From assembly GCF_003002065.1 (NCBI RefSeq), contig NZ_PVZG01000015.1, positions 1 to 64,000 on the forward strand: a DNA stretch of 64,000 nt, written 5' to 3'. The position numbers were made by a program, and so were the translations under genes. The stretch is from Pseudosporangium ferrugineum (GTDB lineage Bacteria; Actinomycetota; Actinomycetes; Mycobacteriales; Micromonosporaceae). Below are positions 24,739 through 33,632 of the stretch, piece after piece (positions within the stretch are counted from its first letter, which is position 1; each line of letters opens with the position of its first letter). The notes below the pieces were generated by a model. It had not been told where the DNA came from. It did not search any database and worked only from the letters and a program-made list of their open reading frames with translations.

Positions 24739-26226
24739 TCAGGGCGTGACCACCATGGCGTCCAGCAGGCGGTCCAGCGAGATGCTGGCGAAGCCGACCC
24801 GGACGTCGCTGGCGCCGTACGGCAACCAGAGGCGGTCGTCGTGCAGCACGCCGCCGCACGAGTAGACGACGTTCGGGACGTAGCCCTCCCGCTCCACCTC
24901 GTCGGGCTCCAGCAGGCCCCGGGGCAGGTCGGCGAGGACCCGTTCCGGGTGGTCGAGGTCGAGCAGCATCGCGCCGATCGCGTACCGCCGCATCGGGCCG
25001 ACGCCGTGGGTCAGCACCAGCCAGCCCGCCTCGGTCTCCACCGGGGAGCCGCAGTTGCCGACCTGGATCAGGTCCCACCCGCGGTGCGGCACGAGCAGCG
25101 GCACCGCCTCCTGCCACCGGTTGGAGCCGTCGCACTCGCTGAGCCCCAGCGTCTCGCCGTCCGAGCGGCACAGCGCCAGCCGCCGCCCGTGCACCGGACG
25201 CGGGAAGAGCGCCATGCCCTTGTTGCGCGCCGCCGGTCCGCGCAGCGCCGTCACCTCGAAGTGCCGCAGGTCGCGGGAGTGCAGCATGCGCCCGCCGATC
25301 TGCCGCCCGTCGTACGCGGTGTACGTGGCCAGGTACGCCGTCCGCCCGTCCTCGTCGGCCACCTGCACGAACCGGGCGTCCTCCATGCCGTTGCTCTCGG
25401 CGGGGGTGGCGGGCCAGAGCACGCGCTGGTGCAGCGGCACCGCGGCCGGGAAGGTGACGGCGTAGTCGGTCGCCACGATCTCCCGCAGCACCGCGAGCGT
25501 GTCGCCGGTGGTGGGCCGGGCCAGCAGGGCGCCCGGCAGGTGCCCGAGCACGTCCTCGAACTCCTCGTCGGAGTAGCGCTCCGGCAGCGACCCCAGCACG
25601 CTACAGGTCAGCTCGTTGTCGATGTCCAGCTCGGCGAGGCCCGCCGCGAGCAGGTCGCGCTGGTGCCGCGCCCCGGTCCGCTCGCCGATCACCAGCGGCC
25701 CCGCCCGGTCCTCGAGCCGGAAGTCGGTGCCCGGCCCCAGCACGGCGGAGCAGAAGCCGATCGAGGAGATGTGCCCCTCGCCGATCTGCCGCAGGCTCAT
25801 CGCCACCCGCAGCTGCCCGGCCTCCAGGCCGCCCTGGTCGGGGTGCGGCACCATCGACGGGTTGCACAGCGCCGCGGCCTCGACCGCGAACTCGTGGCTG
25901 AAGTAAGCGCCGATCAGCGACCGCGCGTTCGGCGACAGCTCGACGTCCGGCGGCACGCGGTGGTGCACCAGGTCGTAGTGGTGCTGGAAGGTGTCCAGCA
26001 GGTCCAGGTGGCGGCCGGCGAAGCGGGCCAGCACCTCCTCGAGCAGCCGCCCGATCTCGTCCTCGTCGAGTTGCAGGATGCGCTCGATGAGGCTGGACGC
26101 GCGGCTCTGCGCGAGCTGGGCGTCCTCGCCGGGGACGAACAGCTTGATCACCACGCGGCCGCCGTCGGGCTGCATCACGACCGGGTGGCGCTGCATGAGG
26201 GAGAGCGGTTCGAGAGCTGCGGTCAT
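24739..26226 (-). CDS. GH130-family glycoside phosphorylase or hydrolase
   Basis: A 495-residue protein with the five-bladed propeller motifs of GH130: CNPSMVPHPDQ (about 167), GMEDARFVQV, RNKGMALFPRPV, GNCGSPVETEAGWLVLTHGV and GYVPNVVYSCGGV. Characterised GH130 enzymes act on beta-mannosides by phosphorolysis or hydrolysis. The long N-terminal helical region (1-160) is typical of the actinobacterial branch. ATG 26226 has GAGG nine bases upstream. An alternative GTG at 26241 overlaps the previous stop (GTGA). It is the last gene of a three-gene coupled unit. Confidence 0.85.
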   Translation of the reverse strand: MTAALEPLSLMQRHPVVMQPDGGRVVIKLFVPGEDAQLAQSRASSLIERILQLDEDEIGRLLEEVLARFAGRHLDLLDTFQHHYDLVHHRVPPDVELSPNARSLIGAYFSHEFAVEAAALCNPSMVPHPDQGGLEAGQLRVAMSLRQIGEGHISSIGFCSAVLGPGTDFRLEDRAGPLVIGERTGARHQRDLLAAGLAELDIDNELTCSVLGSLPERYSDEEFEDVLGHLPGALLARPTTGDTLAVLREIVATDYAVTFPAAVPLHQRVLWPATPAESNGMEDARFVQVADEDGRTAYLATYTAYDGRQIGGRMLHSRDLRHFEVTALRGPAARNKGMALFPRPVHGRRLALCRSDGETLGLSECDGSNRWQEAVPLLVPHRGWDLIQVGNCGSPVETEAGWLVLTHGVGPMRRYAIGAMLLDLDHPERVLADLPRGLLEPDEVEREGYVPNVVYSCGGVLHDDRLWLPYGASDVRVGFASISLDRLLDAMVVTP

Positions 26227-26237
26227 GCTGCGCCGCC

Positions 26238-27302
26238 TCACGGTCGGGTCGCGCCCCGGCCTGCCAACGTGCGGGCATGCTGCAACGTGGAGACGAGCGC
26301 GAGAGTGGATTCGGCACCTTGGTTCAGATTAGGGCCATCGGGGGTCAGTCCGTCGTAACCTCCACCTGTTTGGGGGTCGTACATGACGGTGCCGCCGTCG
26401 TTGTCCCCGAGGAACCAGGCGATCGCGCCGACCAGCGGGCCCTCCCAGGAGTCGTCGCCGGTGACGGCCGCCGCGGTGGCGCAGGCGTCCGCGGTGGCGG
26501 CGGCCTCGATCGGCTGCTGGTCGAAGCGGTGCCGCTCGACCCCCGGGCGCCAGCCGCCCACCGGCACGGTCGAGAGGTGGCCGTCGTGGTCCTGCATCCG
26601 GCAGAGCCAGCCCAGCATCCGCAGCCCGTCGGCCAGCAGCGGCTCGTCGCCGAGCAGGTCGCCGGCCTGGATGAGGACCTCCGGCAGCGCCGGGTTGGCG
26701 TAGGTCAGCTCGCGTTCCGGCCAGACCCAGCCCGGGTCGCGGCCGGGCAGGCCGATCACCGTGGCCGCGTCGCCGAGCAGCTGGGCGGCGTCGCCGGCGC
26801 GCGGGTCGGCGCGCAGCACCTCCGCGGCGCCGAGGCCGGCGAAGGCCATCGCGCGGGGCCAGGGCGAACGCCGGCGTACGGCGACCGCGAACGCCTCCCG
26901 GGCCTCCCGGCGGATCCACGGCACCGTGCTGCGGGCGGCGGCGGTGCCGAACCCCCAGACCGCCCGGCCCCACCAGTCGCCGGTGCCGGGCTCGTCGAGC
27001 CAGCGGCGGTCGTACGTGAGCCGGTTCCGGACGCCCCCGTCGGGGGCCGTGGCGTGGGTGAGGAACGCGAGGTAGCGCTCCGCGAGGCCGATCACCCGCG
27101 CGGTGGGCTGCGGTTCCCGGCTGGCGACCACCAGGCCGCGGGCGACGTCGTCGACGCAGTAGCCGTGCTCGCGGCGGACGGTGGCGTTGCGCGCGTGCTC
27201 GAGCAGGCCGGTGTCGTCGGAGAGGCGGGCGACGTGCGACCAGTCCGGGGCGGGCGCGTCGACGCGGGGCGGTGACGGCACCAGCCGCAGGGAGACGCTC
27301 AC
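26238..27302 (-). CDS. Alpha/alpha-toroid protein of a GT-GH130 cluster
   Basis: A 354-residue protein rich in Trp and helical repeats, resembling six-hairpin glycosidase-like proteins that accompany GH130 genes. Conserved-looking segments: HARNATVRREHGYCVDDVAR (about 36-55), RLTYDRRWLDEPGTGDWWGR and RFDQQPIEAAATADAC. It has no signal peptide. The start GTG 27302 overlaps the stop of the glycosyltransferase (GTGA) and its own stop overlaps a GTG of the GH130 gene, so the three are made together. Catalytic activity is not established for this family to my knowledge. Confidence 0.7.
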   Translation of the reverse strand: MSVSLRLVPSPPRVDAPAPDWSHVARLSDDTGLLEHARNATVRREHGYCVDDVARGLVVASREPQPTARVIGLAERYLAFLTHATAPDGGVRNRLTYDRRWLDEPGTGDWWGRAVWGFGTAAARSTVPWIRREAREAFAVAVRRRSPWPRAMAFAGLGAAEVLRADPRAGDAAQLLGDAATVIGLPGRDPGWVWPERELTYANPALPEVLIQAGDLLGDEPLLADGLRMLGWLCRMQDHDGHLSTVPVGGWRPGVERHRFDQQPIEAAATADACATAAAVTGDDSWEGPLVGAIAWFLGDNDGGTVMYDPQTGGGYDGLTPDGPNLNQGAESTLALVSTLQHARTLAGRGATRP

Positions 27303-28450
27303 GCGGGCACGGACGCGGCGACGGGCGTACGGTCCGCGACCAGCCGGCCGGCGAGGCTCTGGTAGCGGGCGGCCACCGCGGGCCAGCGCAGGGTCGGCCC
27401 GCCGGTCAGCCCGGCGAGGAGGTTCGGCCCGGACGGCGCCGCCAGCACGTGCCGGACGGCGGCGGCCATGGCCTGCGGGTCCTGGTGCGGCACGAGCAGT
27501 CCGGGGCCGTCGGCGAGCAGCTCGACGGCGTGCGGGAACTCCGTGGCGACCACCGGCACCCCGGCGCCCACGGCCTCGATCAGCACGCCGGAGGTGACCT
27601 GCTCGGTGGAGTCGTACGGCAGCACCACCACGTCGGCGGAGCGGATCAGCCGGCTCAGCTGGCCCTGGTCCAGGTAGACGTCCTCCCACCGGACCCGCTC
27701 GGCCACGCCCAGGTCGCCGGCGAGCGCCCGCAGCGACTCCCGGTACGCGTCCCCGTGCTGCTCCAGCACCTTCGGGTGGGTTCGCCCGGCGACCGTGTAC
27801 ACCGGCGCGGGGTCCAGGTCGCCGAGCAGGGCCAGCGCGCGCAGCGCCCACTCGATGCCCTTGCCGGGCCCGAGCAGCCCCCAGGTCAGCAGGTGCGGCA
27901 CGGCGAGCGTCTCGCGCGGGGCGCTGGTGTGGCTGCCGGCGCCGTGCGGGATCACGGTGACCTTGCGGGCGTCGATGCGGTAGCCCTCGGCGAGGCGGCG
28001 GCGCGCGGTGTCGGTCATGGTCACCACCGCGTCGGCCGTGGCCACGACGCGTTCGAGCACCGAGCGCTGCATCGGCGACGGCGTGCTCAGGACGGTGTGC
28101 AGCACCACGATGGCCGGCACCTTGAGGGCGCGCAGCAGCGGCAGGACCTCGTCGCCGTCCACCCCCGGGTAGATCCCGTACTCGTGCTGGACCACGGCGA
28201 CGTCGAAGCGGTTCAGGGCGTTCGCGGCGGCGGCCCAGCCGCCGGGCGTGTCGGTGTGCCACGTGTGCACGACCCGCGGGGCCGTACGGCCGCCCTCCAG
28301 CCCGCCCCCGGTCGCGTCCGCGGAGAGCAGCCGGACCACGCCGCTGCCGGGCGCGCCACCGGTGAGGTGGGACGCCAGTGCCGCATTGAACGTCGCCAAC
28401 CCGCACTGGGTCGGGGGATAGGTACTGAGAAAGCCGTACGTGGCGGGCAT
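27299..28450 (-). CDS. GT4-family glycosyltransferase
   Basis: A 383-residue GT-B enzyme. The N-terminal domain starts GFLSTYPPTQCGLATFNAAL; the donor site is in the C-terminal domain (LLTWGLLGPGKGIEWALRAL; then EQVTSGVLIEAVGAGVPVVA with the E-x7-E motif). It is coupled to the toroid and GH130 genes. AAAGGG stands seven bases before ATG 28450. Substrate and donor are unknown; the GH130 partner makes mannose a reasonable guess. Confidence 0.85.
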   Translation of the reverse strand: MPATYGFLSTYPPTQCGLATFNAALASHLTGGAPGSGVVRLLSADATGGGLEGGRTAPRVVHTWHTDTPGGWAAAANALNRFDVAVVQHEYGIYPGVDGDEVLPLLRALKVPAIVVLHTVLSTPSPMQRSVLERVVATADAVVTMTDTARRRLAEGYRIDARKVTVIPHGAGSHTSAPRETLAVPHLLTWGLLGPGKGIEWALRALALLGDLDPAPVYTVAGRTHPKVLEQHGDAYRESLRALAGDLGVAERVRWEDVYLDQGQLSRLIRSADVVVLPYDSTEQVTSGVLIEAVGAGVPVVATEFPHAVELLADGPGLLVPHQDPQAMAAAVRHVLAAPSGPNLLAGLTGGPTLRWPAVAARYQSLAGRLVADRTPVAASVPA

Positions 28451-28551
28451 GACAGGCCCTTTCTGCTCAGGTCGCTGCCTCCCCGCAGCCTGGGATCACT
28501 TCCGAGAAATTGCCGCAAACCGGTAGTAGGACGTTAACAAGTAAGCGGATT

Positions 28552-29553
28552 TCAACCGGCCAGTTCGCGGTAAATCCGCAGGTAGTCGTCGACCATCCGG
28601 TCCGCGCCGAAGCGGCTGCGGGCCCGCGCCCGGCACGCCGCCCGGTCCAGGCTCCCGATCCCCGCCACCGCGGCCACCGCCGCGTCGGCGTCCGCCACCA
28701 GCCGGCCGGTGAGGCCCTCGTCGACCACCTCCGGCATCGATCCCTTCGGGTACGCCACGACGGGCGTACCGCAGATCATCGACTCGACCACGGACAGGCC
28801 GAACGGCTCGGCGAAGCCGATCGGGTGCAGCAGCGCCGCGCTGCCGCCGAGGATCCGCGCCCGGTCCGCGGGGCCGACCGAGCCGAGATAGACCACCCGG
28901 TCGCCGTCGATGTGGGGTTCGACCCGCTCCTGGAAGTACCGCTCGTCCTGCACGATGCCGCAGAGGGTGAGCCGGCGCCCCGCGCGGCGGGCGATCTCGA
29001 CGGCCTCGTGCGTGCCCTTGTCCGGGTGGATCCGCCCGAAGCACACCAGCCCGTCGCCGCCGTCCGGGTCGAACGGCAGCCCGTCCAGGTCGACGCCGTG
29101 GTAGACGGTGCCCGCGTACTCCAGGTACGGGGACCGGTCGGCGTCCGAGATGGAGACGAAGGCGGACCGGGCCCGGCGGTACGCCGGCAGGATGTGCGGC
29201 CCGGAGAACCCGTGGATCGTGGTGAGCATCGGCGCCCGGCAGTGGCCGGAGAACGCGAGCGGCAGCCAGTCCAGGTGGTTGTGCACGAGGTCGAACTCGC
29301 CGGAGCGCTCGAGGGCGTACCCGACGTGCAGCGCCTCCCAGACCCGGCCGTCGATCTCCGGGTCCTCCTCGTAGCCGCGCACGACGACACCGTCCAGGGT
29401 GGCCTTCGTGACCGAGTCGAGCGTGGCGAACAGCGTCACGTCGACGCCGCGGGCGGTCAGCCCCTCGGCCAGCAGGCTCGTCACCAGTTCCCACGGGCCG
29501 TAGTGGACGGGCGGAGTGCGCCACGCGACCGGCCCGAGCAGCGCCACCTTCAT
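28552..29553 (-). CDS. GT4-family glycosyltransferase
   Basis: A 333-residue GT-B glycosyltransferase. MKVALLGPVAWRTPPVHYGP opens the acceptor domain; the donor domain has GLVCFGRIHPDKGTHEAVEI and the E-x7-E motif in FAEPFGLSVVESMICGTPVV. Members with this MKVALLGPVA..PP.HYG start are common next to glucan or mannan genes in actinobacteria. ATG 29553 is preferred to GTG 29559 for ribosome-site spacing. It lies 101 bases upstream of the GT-toroid-GH130 unit and is divergent from the alpha-glucosidase gene. Confidence 0.87.
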   Translation of the reverse strand: MKVALLGPVAWRTPPVHYGPWELVTSLLAEGLTARGVDVTLFATLDSVTKATLDGVVVRGYEEDPEIDGRVWEALHVGYALERSGEFDLVHNHLDWLPLAFSGHCRAPMLTTIHGFSGPHILPAYRRARSAFVSISDADRSPYLEYAGTVYHGVDLDGLPFDPDGGDGLVCFGRIHPDKGTHEAVEIARRAGRRLTLCGIVQDERYFQERVEPHIDGDRVVYLGSVGPADRARILGGSAALLHPIGFAEPFGLSVVESMICGTPVVAYPKGSMPEVVDEGLTGRLVADADAAVAAVAGIGSLDRAACRARARSRFGADRMVDDYLRIYRELAG

Positions 29554-29614
29554 GATCACCAGTATGGGAGCCGATCCGGTGTTTCGTCCGGGGTTCGCGT
29601 GTTAAAGAGGGACC

Positions 29615-31315
29615 ATGGACAACCCCTGGTGGCACAGTGCCGTCGTTTACCAGATCTATCCGCGCAGCTTCGCCGACGCCGACGGCGACGGCATGGGTGA
29701 CCTGAGGGGGATCATCCAGCACCTCGACCACATCGCCGGGCTCGGCGCCGACGTCATCTGGCTGTCGCCCGTCTACCGCTCCCCGCAGGACGACAACGGC
29801 TACGACATCAGCGAGTACCAGGACATCGACCCGGTGTTCGGCACCCTGGCGGACTTCGACGAGCTGCTCGCCGAGGTGCACGCGCGCGGCCTGCGCCTGG
29901 TCATGGACCTGGTGGTCAACCACTCCTCGGACGAGCACCCCTGGTTCGTCGAGAGCCGGTCCGGCAAGGGCAGCCCCAAGCGGGACTGGTACTGGTGGCG
30001 CCCGGCCCGCGAAGGCATGGAACCGGGCACGCCCGGCGCCGAACCGAACAACTGGGGCTCGGTCTTCGGCGGCTCCGCGTGGGAGTACGACCCCGGATCG
30101 GGCGAGTACTACCTGCACATCTTCAGCCGCAAGCAGCCCGACCTCAACTGGGAGAACCCCGAGGTCCGCGACGCGGTGTACGCGATGATGAACTGGTGGC
30201 TCGACCGGGGCGTGGACGGCTTCCGGATGGACGTCATCGACCACATCTCCAAGGACACCGCCCTGCCCGACGGCGCGGTACGCCCCGGCTCGATCTACGG
30301 CGAGGGCGCCCCGCACTACATGAACGGGCCGCGCAACCACGAGTTCCTGCACGAGATGTACCAGCGCGTCTTCGCCGGGCGCGACCGGCTGCTGACCGTC
30401 GGCGAGATGCCGGGCGTGACCATCGAGGAGGCGATCCGCTACACCGACCCCGCACGGCAGGAGGTCGACATGGTCTTCCAGTTCGAGCACGTCTTCGTCG
30501 ACCGTGGACCGGACCCGTGGACCCTCTACCCGCTGCGGCTCACCAGGCTCAAGGCCACCCTCGGCCGGTGGCAGGCGGGGCTGGCCGAGGCCGGCTGGAA
30601 CAGCCTCTACTGGAACAACCACGACCAGCCCCGGGTCGTGTCGCGCTTCGGTGACGACTCGGCGGAGTTCCGCGTACGGTCGGCGAAGATGCTCGGTGCC
30701 GTGCTGCACCTGCACCGCGGGACGCCGTACGTCTACCAGGGCGAGGAGCTCGGCATGACGAACGCGCCGTTCGGGTCCATCGCCGACTTCCGCGACATCG
30801 AGGCGCTCGGCCACTACGCCCAGGCGGTCGAGCACGAGGGCCGCTCGCCCGAGGACGTGCTCACCGTGCTGCGGGCCCGGAGCCGCGACAACGCCCGTAC
30901 GCCGATGCAGTGGGACGCCTCGCCGCAGGCGGGTTTCACGACGGGTACGCCGTGGCTGGCGGTGAACCCCAACCACACGGAGATCAACGCGGCGGCGGCG
31001 GTCAAGGACCCGGACTCGGTCTACCACTTCTACCGCCGGCTCATCGAGCTGCGGCACGAGGACCCCGTCGTCGTGTACGGCGACTTCACCATGCTGCTGC
31101 CGGAGGACGAGCGGCTGTACGCGTACACCCGCCGGCACGGCGACACCGAACTCCTGGTGATCGGCAACTTCTCGGGGGAGCGGGCCCGGGCCGGCCTGGA
31201 CGACGCCGGGGCGTGGTCGTCGGCGGAACTGGTGCTGACGAACGCCCCGGCGCCGGAGGATCTCGAGCTCGAGCCCTGGCAGGTGGTGGTCTACCGGCGC
31301 ACGGCAGGCCGGTGA
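29615..31315 (+). CDS. GH13_31-type alpha-glucosidase (oligo-1,6-glucosidase-like)
   Basis: A 566-residue cytoplasmic glycosidase, complete in length. It starts NPWWHSAVVYQIYPRSFADA; the nucleophile is in DGFRMDVIDHISKD (Asp about 204), the acid in LTVGEMPG, and the third Asp in WNNHDQPRVVSRF. The Val after the nucleophile (DVI) is the residue type associated with alpha-1,6 specificity in yeast isomaltase and Bacillus oligo-1,6-glucosidase, unlike the DSA in the glucan-locus enzyme. ATG 29615 has AGAGGG upstream. Only about 60 bp separate it from the divergent glycosyltransferase. Confidence 0.92.
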   Translation: MDNPWWHSAVVYQIYPRSFADADGDGMGDLRGIIQHLDHIAGLGADVIWLSPVYRSPQDDNGYDISEYQDIDPVFGTLADFDELLAEVHARGLRLVMDLVVNHSSDEHPWFVESRSGKGSPKRDWYWWRPAREGMEPGTPGAEPNNWGSVFGGSAWEYDPGSGEYYLHIFSRKQPDLNWENPEVRDAVYAMMNWWLDRGVDGFRMDVIDHISKDTALPDGAVRPGSIYGEGAPHYMNGPRNHEFLHEMYQRVFAGRDRLLTVGEMPGVTIEEAIRYTDPARQEVDMVFQFEHVFVDRGPDPWTLYPLRLTRLKATLGRWQAGLAEAGWNSLYWNNHDQPRVVSRFGDDSAEFRVRSAKMLGAVLHLHRGTPYVYQGEELGMTNAPFGSIADFRDIEALGHYAQAVEHEGRSPEDVLTVLRARSRDNARTPMQWDASPQAGFTTGTPWLAVNPNHTEINAAAAVKDPDSVYHFYRRLIELRHEDPVVVYGDFTMLLPEDERLYAYTRRHGDTELLVIGNFSGERARAGLDDAGAWSSAELVLTNAPAPEDLELEPWQVVVYRRTAGR

Positions 31316-31322
31316 CGGCCCG

Positions 31323-32942
31323 TCACACCACCGGCAGCACCAGCGCGGACGGGCGGGTACGGCCGTGGTGCACGGTCGTGTCCGACGCGACCAGGCGCGT
31401 CGCGGTGGCGGCCGGCTCCCCGGTGCCGTAGTTGCGCAGCCGGCGGGGGTGCGCGCCCCCGCTGACCTGGAGCCGGATCCGGTGCCCCGGGGCGAAGCGG
31501 TGGCCGGCGGCGCTCAACTCCACCCGTACGGGATCACCGTCGTGGTGGTCCGGGGTGAGCCGGACCAGGCCGTCGCAGACGTTGACCGAACGCCCGTCCG
31601 GCGCGACGTCGCAGAGCCGGGCGAACACGTCGAAGTGCCCGGTGCTGCCGCCGACGTGCAGGTCGGCGGCGACGTGGCCGATCACCTCGACGGCCTCGTC
31701 CAGCGGCGCGGTGGTGAACGTGCGGACGTCGGGGCGCGCCTCCAGCCGCCGGTTGTCCACCGCGCCGCCCGGCCGCGACTGCCCCTGGCCGCCGAGCGAC
31801 GGCGTGGGGTGGCGCGGGTCGTAGCGGAACGTGGTGCGCGCGTCGTCGCCCGGCCCGCCGGCGTGCAACTCGCCGCCGTCGCCCAGGTGATACCGGGTCG
31901 GCGCGCTCGGCGGCGGCCAGTCCGGCAACTCCCGCCACTCGCCGCCGATATGCACCCGGACCCGGCCGGGTCGCTCGGGCCCGTCGCCGAGATGGGCCCG
32001 CAGGTGCGCGACGGCGTCGGTGAACACCTCGTTCCAGCCCTCCTCCAGCGCCGAGCTGTGCGTCCAGGGACCGATGAGCAGCCCCGGGGTCCGGCCGGCG
32101 CGGCGCAGGCGGGCGTACTGCCGCAGCGTCTGGTCCAGGGCCAGGTCGTGCCAGCCGGTGGCGAGGGCGACCGGCGCGGTGAGCCGGTCCGCCGCGGCCC
32201 CGGCGTCGGCGCCGGCCCAGAACGGGTCATCCGGGTACGGGTGGGTGAGCCAGTCCTCGAACTCCTGCCGCCGGCCCCCGAACGCCCGGCGGTAGGAGTC
32301 GAGGAGCGGCACCGCCCGTACGACGCGCCGGAGGTGGCGCAGCAGCCGCAGGACGGCCCGCGTGTACCCGGCCGTCCCGGCGCCCCGGTTCAGCAGGATG
32401 GCGCCGCTGACCAGCCCGAGCTCCAGGCCGAACGCGCACTGCCCGCCCGGGTGCAGGGCGTCGTACGGATCGTGGATCGGCACCTGCATCGTGGCGGCGC
32501 GCAGCTCGGGCGGCGGGTCGAGGGCGAGCGCCCACTGCACGTACGCGAGGTGGCTCGGGCCGGCCGTGCCGAGCGCGCCGGTGAACCACTGCTGCTTGCG
32601 GAGCCAGTCGACGGTCGCGTTGCCGTCCTCCGCGTGGTGCCGCCAGAAGTGGAAGTCGCCCTCCGAGCCGCCGGTGCCCCGGGGGCTCTGCAGGACGACG
32701 TGGAAGCCCTGTTCGGCGAAGCGCACGCCGTAGAGCAGGTTCCAGGGGAAGCCGCGGCCGTACGTGCTGCGCACCAGCAGCGTCGGCACCTCCCGGTCGG
32801 TGACCGGGGCGTAGTGGTCGGTGAGCAGGATGCTGCCGTCGGCGCCCGGAACCGGCACGGCCGTCTCCCGGCGCACCTCGTAGGACCCCCGTGGCCGTCG
32901 CCTCCCGGCCCACACGCGGAGGAAGAATGGCAGTCGTCGCAT
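31323..32942 (-). CDS. CocE/NonD-type alpha/beta hydrolase (X-Pro dipeptidyl-peptidase S15-like)
   Basis: A 539-residue hydrolase of the CocE/NonD family. The N-terminal alpha/beta-hydrolase domain has LLVRSTYGRGFPWNLLYG and the oxyanion part VVLQSPRGTGGSEG; the nucleophile is probably the Ser in TAGPSHLAYVQW, an altered form of the usual GxSYxG. Other likely triad members are in TGWHDLALDQT (Asp) and GPWTHSS (His). A jelly-roll domain ends the protein. No signal peptide is seen. It is divergent from a TetR gene, with a palindromic operator between them. Confidence 0.85.
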   Translation of the reverse strand: MRRLPFFLRVWAGRRRPRGSYEVRRETAVPVPGADGSILLTDHYAPVTDREVPTLLVRSTYGRGFPWNLLYGVRFAEQGFHVVLQSPRGTGGSEGDFHFWRHHAEDGNATVDWLRKQQWFTGALGTAGPSHLAYVQWALALDPPPELRAATMQVPIHDPYDALHPGGQCAFGLELGLVSGAILLNRGAGTAGYTRAVLRLLRHLRRVVRAVPLLDSYRRAFGGRRQEFEDWLTHPYPDDPFWAGADAGAAADRLTAPVALATGWHDLALDQTLRQYARLRRAGRTPGLLIGPWTHSSALEEGWNEVFTDAVAHLRAHLGDGPERPGRVRVHIGGEWRELPDWPPPSAPTRYHLGDGGELHAGGPGDDARTTFRYDPRHPTPSLGGQGQSRPGGAVDNRRLEARPDVRTFTTAPLDEAVEVIGHVAADLHVGGSTGHFDVFARLCDVAPDGRSVNVCDGLVRLTPDHHDGDPVRVELSAAGHRFAPGHRIRLQVSGGAHPRRLRNYGTGEPAATATRLVASDTTVHHGRTRPSALVLPVV

Positions 32943-32952
32943 GACCGCACCT

Positions 32953-32979
32953 CATTTCCCGTACGTTGTACTGGAAATG
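32953..32979. promoter_or_regulatory. TetR-type operator between the hydrolase and tetR genes
   Basis: A 27-base palindrome centred at 32966: each half reads CATTTCC-x-GTAC, matching at 11 of 13 positions. It begins 10 bases upstream of the hydrolase start and ends 23 bases before the tetR start, so a bound TetR dimer would block both divergent genes. Confidence 0.7.
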
Positions 32980-33002
32980 GTAACCCATGCCGGAGGTTCG
33001 CT

Positions 33003-33623
33003 GTGCCCCGTGGCCGCCCGCCCGCCCGGACCCGTACCGACGTCGTGGCCGCCGCCGTGGCCGTCGCCGACACGGAAGGCCTCGACGCGCTCACCATGCG
33101 GCGGCTCGCCACCGAACTCGGCGCGGGCGTGATGTCGCTCTACACGTACGTCCGGGACAAGGACGAGCTGGTCGACCACATGATCGAGCACGTGAGCGGG
33201 TACGACGGGCCGCCGGCACCCACGCTGCTCCACCTCGCCGGGTGGCAGCGCGACCTGATGCTGCGCCACCCGTGGCTGCCGGCCGCGCTGCCCGGGCGCG
33301 GCCTCAGCGGCCCGAACGCCATCGGATACCTCGAACGCGGGCTGGCGGCCCTCGCCGGCACCCGGCTGTCCGGCCCCGCCAAGCTGGAGGTCCTGGCACT
33401 CCTGACCGGCTTCGTCGCCGGCTACGTGAACCACGAGCTCGCCCAGGCCCGCGCCGGCCGCACCGCCGGCGAACACGTCGCGGCGCAGGTCGACCGGCTC
33501 CAGGAGGCGGTGGCGAGCGGCGCCTACCCGCGGCTGGCGGAGGTGCTGGCCGAGGGCGGCTCCGGCCCGCCGCCGGCGTTCCCGGTCATCGCCGAGCGCA
33601 TGATCGCCAGCCTCACCGGGTAG
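33003..33623 (+). CDS. TetR-family transcriptional regulator
   Basis: A 206-residue regulator starting at GTG 33003 with GGAGG six bases upstream. The HTH is MRRLATELGAGVMSLYTYV (about 33-51), preceded by AVAVADTEGLDALT. The C-terminal ligand domain is helical and of the TetR_C type seen next to small-molecule hydrolases and pumps. It very likely represses itself and the divergent CocE-type hydrolase through the palindrome between them. The open frame reaching back to 31365 is a shadow. Confidence 0.9.
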   Translation: MPRGRPPARTRTDVVAAAVAVADTEGLDALTMRRLATELGAGVMSLYTYVRDKDELVDHMIEHVSGYDGPPAPTLLHLAGWQRDLMLRHPWLPAALPGRGLSGPNAIGYLERGLAALAGTRLSGPAKLEVLALLTGFVAGYVNHELAQARAGRTAGEHVAAQVDRLQEAVASGAYPRLAEVLAEGGSGPPPAFPVIAERMIASLTG

Positions 33624-33632
33624 CTGGGGACC

